DNA of 5,732 nucleotides from Candidatus Bathyarchaeota archaeon (lineage in GTDB: Archaea; Thermoproteota; Bathyarchaeia; Bathyarchaeales; Bathycorpusculaceae), in the NCBI GenBank assembly GCA_030626685.1, contig DAOUTL010000090.1, positions 1 to 5,732 of the forward strand, read 5' to 3'. Below the pieces are notes generated by a model. It saw only the letters and a list, made by a program, of their open reading frames with translations. It did no database searches and had not been told where the DNA came from. This document shows, piece after piece, positions 1-5,414 of the stretch. Position 1 is the stretch's first letter, and every line of letters starts with the position of its first letter. Position numbers and translations under genes: made by a program.

Positions 1-574
1 GCAGCTTTTCAGCATACTCGTAATAGATGGAAATTCTGTCACTTTGAATATATTCCTCGTCTGGTTTGCATCCAAGCCAAGCCAAATCCTCTCTAATACG
101 GTCGTAAAACTCTAAAACTGGCCTTTTCAGCTTCGGGTCTGTGTCCTCAAAGCGTAGAAGAAATTTTCCTTTATACATACATTTGTACTCGTAGCATAAG
201 ATTATGGCTCTGGCTGAGCCCAGGTGTAAAACACAGTCTGGATTCGGCGAAAAACGCGTGACAACTTGAGCATACTTATCCACGTTAGGCAAGGGTGGAA
301 GCAGCTTTTCCTCCTCAACCCTCTCTTTTACGAGGGCTTCTGGCCATTTTTCCTCAACAATGCGTTTTCGCTCATTTGGTGGAAGACTGTTAACTTCCTG
401 AACAACTTCGTTAACGAGGCTGGCGATTTTCTTCACTCTTGCTCTTAACTCTGGTTTTTCACTCAAAAGTTTTCCAATGACCGGGTCTGTCTGTGCCTTG
501 CCATCATGTCTGATAGCGTTTAGCAAAGCGAGTTTTCGAACGAACTCCCTAAGTTCAGCGTTTTCGAACTTCAA
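1..574 (-). CDS. gltX: Glutamyl-tRNA synthetase, archaeal type, N-terminal third (runs off window)
   Basis: Class I aminoacyl-tRNA synthetase that charges tRNA with glutamate in the cytoplasm; archaeal enzymes usually also charge tRNA-Gln, which GatDE then corrects. The 191 visible residues comprise an archaeal-type N-terminal helical extension (about 1-100) followed by the start of the Rossmann catalytic domain. The ATP-binding HIGH signature appears as HLGS at residues 117-120, within TRFSPNPDCVLHLGSARA, and the RFEDTDP motif is at 141-147. The KMSKS loop and anticodon-binding domain lie beyond the left edge; full-length relatives have about 550-570 residues. I chose the TTG at 574 because an in-frame stop lies six codons upstream, there is no in-frame ATG until residue 133, and conserved extension sequence (FVRKLALLNA) begins by residue 11. 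No clear Shine-Dalgarno is seen. It starts 23 nt after idsA, so it is probably the operon's next cistron. Family is certain; the start is likely. Confidence 0.95.
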   Translation of the reverse strand, partial: MKFENAELREFVRKLALLNAIRHDGKAQTDPVIGKLLSEKPELRARVKKIASLVNEVVQEVNSLPPNERKRIVEEKWPEALVKERVEEEKLLPPLPNVDKYAQVVTRFSPNPDCVLHLGSARAIILCYEYKCMYKGKFLLRFEDTDPKLKRPVLEFYDRIREDLAWLGCKPDEEYIQSDRISIYYEYAEKL

Positions 575-597
575 TTGTTTAACACTCTGTTATGTGT

Positions 598-1668
598 TTA
601 GATTTTCCTTTCAATCAAAAATTTTGCGAAGGAGTTTAATTTTTCCTTTGCATCTGAGGCTGGCAGAAGCCTTTCAACCTCTCTCCAGCTTTCTTCAACC
701 ATTTTCCTTGCAAACTGCTTAACATATTCTATAGAGCCATACTTTTGCATTATTGCTATGGCTTCATCCCTGAGTTCTTGGTCTGAGGTGTGCATTTTTA
801 GGATGTCAATGAGTCTTTCCCTATCATTGGTGTCTGCAACCTTCAAGGCGTGGATAACAATTAGGGTTCTTTTTCCCTCTGTTACGTCTTGTCCACGTCC
901 ACCCTTCTTCTCTGCAAACTCTGTGCTTGTCAAATCTAGGATGTCATCTTGCATTTGGAAGGCTACGCCTATACTTTCAGCGAAACGCCCAAGTTTTTCA
1001 ACGAGTTCTCCGTTTGCATCCGCCAACACAGCAGCGATTTCAGCAGCCATCCTTGCCAAGGTTCCAGTCTTGTAGGCGCACATCTGTAAATACTCTTTTT
1101 CATCTATTGCATCTGCATTTGCTAGGCCTCTGTGCCATGCTATGTCCATTGCTTGACCAAAGCTTAGACTAATCATCTCCTGCACGTAAATCTCATAGAT
1201 TTCACACAGCTTTTCCAGAGAAACTTTTTCTCTGTTTTCTATGAGCGGTAAAAGTGGCAGATAGTACATGGCATTTCCAGCGTTTATGGCTATGTCTAAG
1301 CCGTAGATTTTGTATGTGCATGGTTTTCCTCTTCGGAATTCGGATGCATCCTCTATGTCATCTATCAGTAATGTTCCGTTGTGGATTACTTCCGGGATTA
1401 TGGCAAAATCAACGAAATCTTCAGGATTTTTGCCTAATGCTTCACATATTAATAAGAACAGGGCTGGACGCCATCGTTTTCCGCCTCTATCAAGAAACTC
1501 CCAGATGGGCTCAGCAACTGCTTTGTTTAAGGCTTCTAAATTGTATGCGTAGCGTGGCGGGTTAATCTTAAAAAGAACAGCATTTTCTGAAAAAAATCTC
1601 GGGATATACTTCTCAATAACCTTGTCTATTAAAGCGGCTTTTTCTTCAAGAAATTTTTCAATATCCAA
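598..1668 (-). CDS. idsA: Trans-prenyl diphosphate synthase, probably geranylgeranyl diphosphate synthase
   Basis: Condenses DMAPP or a short allylic diphosphate with IPP to give long isoprenoid diphosphates, normally C20 GGPP for archaeal ether lipids. The 356-residue protein shows the all-helical fold's signatures: GGKRWRP at 62-68, the first Asp-rich motif DDIED at 103-107, a following RRGKP (112-116), and the second Asp-rich motif DDILD at 241-245 with GRGQDVTEGKRT just after. The Asp residues bind the Mg ions that hold the substrate diphosphates. The context HNGTLLIDDIED resembles eukaryotic type III GGPP synthases, and the -5 and -4 positions before the first Asp are Gly98 and Thr99 rather than the aromatic residue of Sulfolobus-type GGPPS, so product length (C20, possibly C25) is not settled. 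It starts with TTG, 4 nt after the isomerase stop and 8 nt after a strong GAGGAG; no ATG occurs until residue 134, past essential motifs, so TTG is firm. Confidence 0.93.
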   Translation of the reverse strand: MDIEKFLEEKAALIDKVIEKYIPRFFSENAVLFKINPPRYAYNLEALNKAVAEPIWEFLDRGGKRWRPALFLLICEALGKNPEDFVDFAIIPEVIHNGTLLIDDIEDASEFRRGKPCTYKIYGLDIAINAGNAMYYLPLLPLIENREKVSLEKLCEIYEIYVQEMISLSFGQAMDIAWHRGLANADAIDEKEYLQMCAYKTGTLARMAAEIAAVLADANGELVEKLGRFAESIGVAFQMQDDILDLTSTEFAEKKGGRGQDVTEGKRTLIVIHALKVADTNDRERLIDILKMHTSDQELRDEAIAIMQKYGSIEYVKQFARKMVEESWREVERLLPASDAKEKLNSFAKFLIERKI

Positions 1669-1672
1669 AGGT

Positions 1673-2776
1673 TTAACTCCTCACCATTCGCGCATACCTT
1701 TTTATGTTGAACCTCCTCATCCTCAGCCACTCTGCAGTTTTACCCGTTATTACAAGGGGTGATTCCCGCAAATTTTGCACGGATTCTGCTCCTACGAGGA
1801 ACATGACGTTCCTTAATTCTTCCATTAGAAGTGAAAGCGTATCCCTTGTTTCTTTTAGTCCCTTAACCGCTGCTTGGAGCACGGGTTGCGAAAGGCTCGT
1901 TAGGTTTGCGCCTAAAGCCAAAGCCTTAGCCACGTCTACTCCGTTGCGTATTCCTCCGGAGGCGATGACAGGGATGCTTACGGTTTGGGAAACTTCAACA
2001 ATGCTTACTGCTGTTGGGATGCCCCAGTCCCAGAAAACATCACCCAATCCGCGTTGGAAATCGTTTCTCCGTTTTTTTGCACGGTAATATTCAACTGCTG
2101 CGAAGCTTGTCCCTCCTGCTCCACTTACGTCTATGCCTTTGACGCCCATTGCTTCAAGTTTCTTTGCTTCTTCAGCCGCTATGCCAGCTCCGGTCTCCTT
2201 CACAATCACTGGCTTGTCAAGTTTTCTTGCGATTTCACCTATTTTTTCGAGAACTCCTTTGAAGTTTGTTTCGCCTTCAGGCTGAACTGCTTCTTGCAAC
2301 GGGTTTAAATGTATTGCGATGGCGTCTGCTTCAATCATTTCTATGGCTTTCTCAACTTCTTTTACGCCGTATCCCTTAACAAGTTGCACTCCGCCAACAT
2401 TTGCAACCAAAAAGGCCGTCGGAGCCTTTTTTCTAGCTACGGCGAAGGTTTCTTCAAGTTTTTTATCCTCTATTGCTGCCCGTTGGCTTCCAACTCCCAT
2501 TCCTAAACCTAATTCTTCCACAGCCTCAGCTATTGTAGCGTTAATTTCGGTTGCTTCTGAGGTTCCACCCGTTATGGCACCCACTATTAGTGGTGCAGCA
2601 AACTTATGGTTAAACACCATTGTGGATAGGTCAATTTCTCGTCTGTCAATTTCCGGTAAAGCCTTGTGAACGAAACATATGTCTTTGAAACCAGTTGTGA
2701 TTTTTCTGGCTTGGACGTTCTGGTTTAGGGAGATTCTGATATGGTCTGCTTTACGCTTTCTTGTTTCGTTAGCCAA
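1673..2776 (-). CDS. fni: Type 2 isopentenyl-diphosphate delta-isomerase (FMN-dependent)
   Basis: Interconverts IPP and DMAPP using reduced FMN and Mg2+, and is unrelated to the Nudix-type isomerase. The 367 residues form a TIM-barrel with the family signatures: RKADH at 8-12, TGG at 69-71, GSQR at 96-99, NVGG at 126-129, HLNPLQE at 156-162, KETG at 193-196, DVSGAGGTS at 216-224 and SGGIRNG at 273-279, the last two contributing to FMN phosphate binding. Gln161 and Glu162 align with the catalytic Gln160 and Mg-binding Glu161 of the Sulfolobus shibatae enzyme. Length matches the family (about 350-370). The start is TTG, 2 nt after the ipk stop: the first internal ATG is residue 53, beyond the conserved RKADH, so TTG must be used. 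An AAGGA lies 6 nt upstream, inside the last codons of ipk. Its position between ipk and idsA fits the pathway order exactly. Confidence 0.97.
   Translation of the reverse strand: MANETRKRKADHIRISLNQNVQARKITTGFKDICFVHKALPEIDRREIDLSTMVFNHKFAAPLIVGAITGGTSEATEINATIAEAVEELGLGMGVGSQRAAIEDKKLEETFAVARKKAPTAFLVANVGGVQLVKGYGVKEVEKAIEMIEADAIAIHLNPLQEAVQPEGETNFKGVLEKIGEIARKLDKPVIVKETGAGIAAEEAKKLEAMGVKGIDVSGAGGTSFAAVEYYRAKKRRNDFQRGLGDVFWDWGIPTAVSIVEVSQTVSIPVIASGGIRNGVDVAKALALGANLTSLSQPVLQAAVKGLKETRDTLSLLMEELRNVMFLVGAESVQNLRESPLVITGKTAEWLRMRRFNIKRYARMVRS
1677..1682 (-). promoter_or_regulatory. Shine-Dalgarno of idsA, inside fni
   Basis: GAGGAG (extended as GGTGAGGAG, 1677-1685) with 8 nt to the TTG at 1668. 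It overlaps the final Met-Val-Arg-Ser codons of fni. It strongly supports the TTG start, for which no nearby ATG alternative exists. Confidence 0.8.
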
Positions 2777-2778
2777 CT

Positions 2779-3594
2779 CTATTCCTTCTCCATTAAGGTG
2801 CCTTTCACTTTTTTTCCTTTGAGGGCATTGTAAATATAGTTTGGCTTGGCGGCATTTACAATTGTTACTGGGATTCCCAGCTCTATGGCTGGTAAAAGCT
2901 CAGTTATCTTGCCGAACATGCCTCCTGTAACATCATAAGCCGTTGACTTATCGAGTTTGCTCTGGAGTTTTTTCAGGTTTTCCAATGTTAAATGCCTTAA
3001 CATTTTTGCAGTTTTCTCAACCTTCGGGTCAGCGTCATACAATCCATCCACATCAACACCGACTATGATGCGTTCTGCGTTGAACCTTGTGGCAAGCACT
3101 GAGACCAGTTGGTCACCGGACAGTATTGTGAAGCCTAACTTTGTGTCTAAGACTGCATCTCCGTAAAGAACTGGTAAGAAACCCATTTTCAACAGCATCT
3201 TTAACGGTGCGTCTTCAAAGCATTGGATTCTGCCATTTTTTGTTATTATGCAAGAGGAAGGTGTGATGCTTACTGCTGGAACGTTGCGCCATATCAGTGC
3301 ATCCATGAATAATCCGTTAAGCACGGTCATGACGTGATGGGTTTCTGAAAAACCAATTCTCTGAGCCTTTTCTTTAAATCCTTCCTTTATGGCGTATCCT
3401 TGTGCAAGAGGATGTCCAAAGCTTCCGCCACCATGAACCATTATCAAGTTTTGAACGTTTGCCTCCCGTATTTCCTCTGCCAAACGGTTTATAACCTGCA
3501 TTTGCACCTCAAGCTCTTTACCCTTATCTGTGATTACCGAACCACCAATCTTCAAAATTGTAGGTTTAAGTTCGCTCAATCCTAACACCTTCAT
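2779..3594 (-). CDS. ipk: Isopentenyl phosphate kinase
   Basis: Amino acid kinase superfamily enzyme that phosphorylates isopentenyl phosphate with ATP to give IPP, the last step of the archaeal mevalonate route. The 271-residue protein shows KIGGS at 15-19 (Lys15 binds ATP phosphates), HGGGSFGH at 54-61 with His61 matching the IPK-specific catalytic histidine, SGD at 159-161, DVDGLYDADP at 181-190 and DVTGGM at 221-226. The IPK-type His after the Gly-rich loop separates it from acetylglutamate or aspartate kinases and from fosfomycin kinase-like relatives. The ATG at 3594 lies 29 nt inside the mvk coding region; an AGGA 6 nt upstream supports it. This gives about 10 residues before the first strand, more than in Methanocaldococcus-type IPK; GTG (residue 3) or TTG (residue 6) are less likely alternatives. 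Its presence with mvk and no phosphomevalonate kinase implies the pathway via isopentenyl phosphate. Confidence 0.97.
   Translation of the reverse strand: MKVLGLSELKPTILKIGGSVITDKGKELEVQMQVINRLAEEIREANVQNLIMVHGGGSFGHPLAQGYAIKEGFKEKAQRIGFSETHHVMTVLNGLFMDALIWRNVPAVSITPSSCIITKNGRIQCFEDAPLKMLLKMGFLPVLYGDAVLDTKLGFTILSGDQLVSVLATRFNAERIIVGVDVDGLYDADPKVEKTAKMLRHLTLENLKKLQSKLDKSTAYDVTGGMFGKITELLPAIELGIPVTIVNAAKPNYIYNALKGKKVKGTLMEKE
2783..2787 (-). promoter_or_regulatory. Shine-Dalgarno-like site of fni, inside ipk
   Basis: AAGGA, 6 nt before the TTG start at 2776, lies in the last sense codons of ipk (the C-terminal Met-Glu-Lys-Glu). A GGAG slightly further upstream (2788-2791) could also contribute. 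Strength is moderate. Confidence 0.5.
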
Positions 3595-4549
3595 CCGTTT
3601 TCCTAGCTATGAACGGCCTTCCACCTGCCCTCTGAATGGCTTCTAAAACTTGTTCAAGTCTTTCGTTTTCTGCTAGGGCTATCATGCATCCGCCGCCGCC
3701 GGCACCAGTTAATTTTGCACCTAGGGCTCCGGCTTTTCGTGCAGCATTTACGAGCCATTCTAAGGATTCATCTGAAACTCCTACTCCATAAAGTAACGCG
3801 TGGTTGATGTTCATTAACTCTCCGAGGGTTTCCAAATCGTTTTCCTTGAGGGCATCCATGGCTCTTAAAACAATTTCACGAGCCGCCCTCATTACGGGTT
3901 CCACAACTCGTGGATATCTTTCCCTTATACCCCGCACCTTTGCAACTTGAGCATGTGTAGGCCTTTCAACACCCGTGTCTCCGATAACGAGCGGAATATC
4001 CGTCCTAACGTCTAACGGCTTAAATCCAGTATCCATTTGAAACAAAAGTATTCCGCCAAAAGTTGAGATTGCTGGGTCTATTCCAGAGGGTGTGCCGTGC
4101 ACGATTTTTTCCGCTTCGTAAGTAATGCGGAAAACATCTTCCTTCGACATTTCTACATTTAAGAGGGCGCCCACCGCTGCCGTTACAGCTGCTGCTACGG
4201 CTGCTGAAGACCCTAATCCAGCAGCGACAGGAACCGTCGAGTTAATTTCAATGTTTAAACCAACTTTTTCTCCATATATTTCTAAAACCTTTTCCGCAGC
4301 CAGCTTGACTGGTTCAAACTTTAATTTTGCTTCTTTTGCATCATCTTGTTCAACTTTAAAGGTTCCGTTTTCGAAGTACCCTGCAAGGTTAAGGTTTACC
4401 GAACGCAAATAAAGACGTTTGTCGTCGCGTTTTTCTGCTTTTGCATAAGCTCTTTTGTCTATGGCTAAAACTATGGCTGGTTCGCCGTAGACTACGAAGT
4501 GTTCTCCGAAAAGTATTACTTTGGCGGGAGCTGAGGCAACGACCCCCAT
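3566..4549 (-). CDS. mvk: Mevalonate kinase (GHMP kinase family)
   Basis: Phosphorylates mevalonate at the 5-hydroxyl with ATP, committing it to isoprenoid synthesis. The 327-residue protein carries the three GHMP motifs: motif 1 APAKVILFGEHFVVYGEPA (7-25, with Lys10 and Glu16), the ATP loop PVAAGLGSSAA (107-117), and motif 3 KLTGAGGGGCMI (279-290). GTPSGIDPAIS (152-162) supplies the catalytic Asp158, and Glu147 sits where Mg-binding Glu is expected. GEHFVVYG and GTPSGIDP favour mevalonate kinase over galactokinase, homoserine kinase or phosphomevalonate kinase. An alanine-rich helix follows the ATP loop (115-129), normal for this fold. The ATG at 4549 lies 9 nt after the MEMO stop, with GGTG 4 nt upstream, and places motif 1 at the expected extreme N-terminus. 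The 3' end overlaps ipk by 29 nt in another frame, suggesting translational coupling. Confidence 0.97.
   Translation of the reverse strand: MGVVASAPAKVILFGEHFVVYGEPAIVLAIDKRAYAKAEKRDDKRLYLRSVNLNLAGYFENGTFKVEQDDAKEAKLKFEPVKLAAEKVLEIYGEKVGLNIEINSTVPVAAGLGSSAAVAAAVTAAVGALLNVEMSKEDVFRITYEAEKIVHGTPSGIDPAISTFGGILLFQMDTGFKPLDVRTDIPLVIGDTGVERPTHAQVAKVRGIRERYPRVVEPVMRAAREIVLRAMDALKENDLETLGELMNINHALLYGVGVSDESLEWLVNAARKAGALGAKLTGAGGGGCMIALAENERLEQVLEAIQRAGGRPFIARKTDEGVRIERT
3601..3604 (-). promoter_or_regulatory. Shine-Dalgarno of ipk, inside mvk
   Basis: AGGA, 6 nt before the ATG at 3594, lies within the mvk coding region about 36 nt before its stop. It supports the ATG start and hence the 29-nt mvk/ipk overlap, against the downstream GTG (residue 3) or TTG (residue 6). 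Confidence 0.55.
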
Positions 4550-4553
4550 TCTA

Positions 4554-4557
4554 CACC
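4554..4557 (-). promoter_or_regulatory. Weak Shine-Dalgarno of mvk
   Basis: GGTG, 4 nt before the ATG at 4549 and just after the MEMO stop codon. It matches the GGTG part of the archaeal GGAGGTGA consensus, but the spacing is short, so it is a modest site. Coupling from the preceding cistron may help. Confidence 0.5.
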
Positions 4558-4558
4558 A

Positions 4559-5410
4559 CTATTTTGTGAAACAAACGGCGGCGTACCCAACCACACTTGA
4601 GTAGTCGCCAATTACATCTCCACTAGTTTTATGACATAATAGTTTTGCCCCTTTCGCACCCAAAACCTTCGCAGCAGTAATTAAAGCGGCTATCGGACCA
4701 TAACCACAAATGCTAACGCGATGAGCCTCAACAATCGAATAGAATTTAGCTTCGTCCATTGCTTCCACAGCTTCAAGAGCCAACTTATCCTTTTTCGCTG
4801 CTCTTTCCTGCGGTTCATAATGCGTCATGTCCGAAGAAGCTATAATAACCGCGTTTTTCTCAGCTAAAACCTTAGCTACAGCTTGTCCAACCTCTCTGGC
4901 TGAGGATAAATCCTGCATCAAAAAACAGATTGGCACAATCTTAAATTCTGAACCATAAAGATACTGGAGAAACGGAAGCTGAACCTCAATTGAATGTTCA
5001 AAACGGTGGGCAGAATCATCAACATCAACTATACGTGATTCATGCACGATACGGTTTGCTGTTTCACCGTCTACCTCAACATCACCTAAAGGTGTGCGCC
5101 AAACCCCCTCATTCATAACAGCCAAAGCACCACCATAACCCGTATGATTTGGACCGAAAAGAACCACAACATCCGGTTTACCATCAGACGCCAGCTTGTA
5201 ATAGGCATGGGCTGCCACGGGACCAGAAAACATGTAACCCGCGTGTGGACAAACTAAACCTATTATCCGTCTTGAACCAGGCTTAACAACTTCTGGAAGT
5301 TTTCCAGGTCCAAGCTCATGGAGAAAACAATTTTCTATTTGCCTCCTTAATGAGTCGGCTGTTCCTGCGTAGAAGGCTCCAGCTTGGCATGGACGCCGAA
5401 TCTTCACCAT
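4559..5410 (-). CDS. MEMO1 family protein, archaeal, function unknown
   Basis: A 283-residue member of the MEMO family, whose fold resembles class III extradiol dioxygenases (LigB) but for which no archaeal reaction is established. Visible signatures are VRxP-like N-terminal RRPCQAGAFYAG (5-16), CPHAGYMFSGPVAAHAY (54-70), FGPNHTGYG (85-93), HSIEVQLPFLQ (139-149), SSDMTHY (192-198) and SICGYGPI (233-240). His56, His89, His197 and Cys235 match the pocket residues described for human MEMO1 (His49, His81, His192, Cys244), so the putative metal or ligand site is intact. No signal peptide or membrane segment is evident, so it is probably cytosolic. I chose the ATG at 5410 because GAGGAGG sits 9 nt upstream; an in-frame TTG at 5458 would add 16 residues overlapping rpsB and lacks support. 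It lies between rpsB (4 nt) and mvk (9 nt), suggesting a role connected with isoprenoid metabolism or growth, which is inference only. Confidence 0.93.
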   Translation of the reverse strand: MVKIRRPCQAGAFYAGTADSLRRQIENCFLHELGPGKLPEVVKPGSRRIIGLVCPHAGYMFSGPVAAHAYYKLASDGKPDVVVLFGPNHTGYGGALAVMNEGVWRTPLGDVEVDGETANRIVHESRIVDVDDSAHRFEHSIEVQLPFLQYLYGSEFKIVPICFLMQDLSSAREVGQAVAKVLAEKNAVIIASSDMTHYEPQERAAKKDKLALEAVEAMDEAKFYSIVEAHRVSICGYGPIAALITAAKVLGAKGAKLLCHKTSGDVIGDYSSVVGYAAVCFTK

Positions 5411-5414
5411 TCCG

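Noticed and set aside
1..310. Repeated 10-mer gcagcttttc at 1-10 and 301-310
   Set aside because: Both copies encode Glu-Lys-Leu in the gltX frame; a chance match of common codons, not a functional repeat.
575..660. AT-rich stretch as an internal archaeal promoter for gltX
   Set aside because: No good TATA box with a purine-rich BRE could be placed; the AT-rich part mostly encodes the idsA C-terminus.
266..722. Two plus-strand open frames (60 and 81 codons) near the gltX/idsA boundary
   Set aside because: The minus strand here encodes conserved GluRS N-terminus and the idsA C-terminus; the plus frames show no conserved features.
758..1565. Several plus-strand open frames of 80-105 codons
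   Set aside because: All overlap idsA on the opposite strand and overlap one another in different frames, so they are by-products of codon use in idsA.
1704..2087. Open frame of 127 codons on the plus strand
   Set aside because: It lies wholly antisense to fni, whose motifs are complete; composition is Ser/Thr-rich as expected of a shadow frame, with no recognisable domain.
2319..2669. Open frame of 116 codons on the plus strand
   Set aside because: Antisense to the conserved core of fni; Ser/Ala-rich shadow without any family signature.
4160..4210. GCT/GCN-rich stretch resembling a simple repeat
   Set aside because: It encodes the alanine-rich helix after the ATP loop of mevalonate kinase, which is usual for GHMP kinases.
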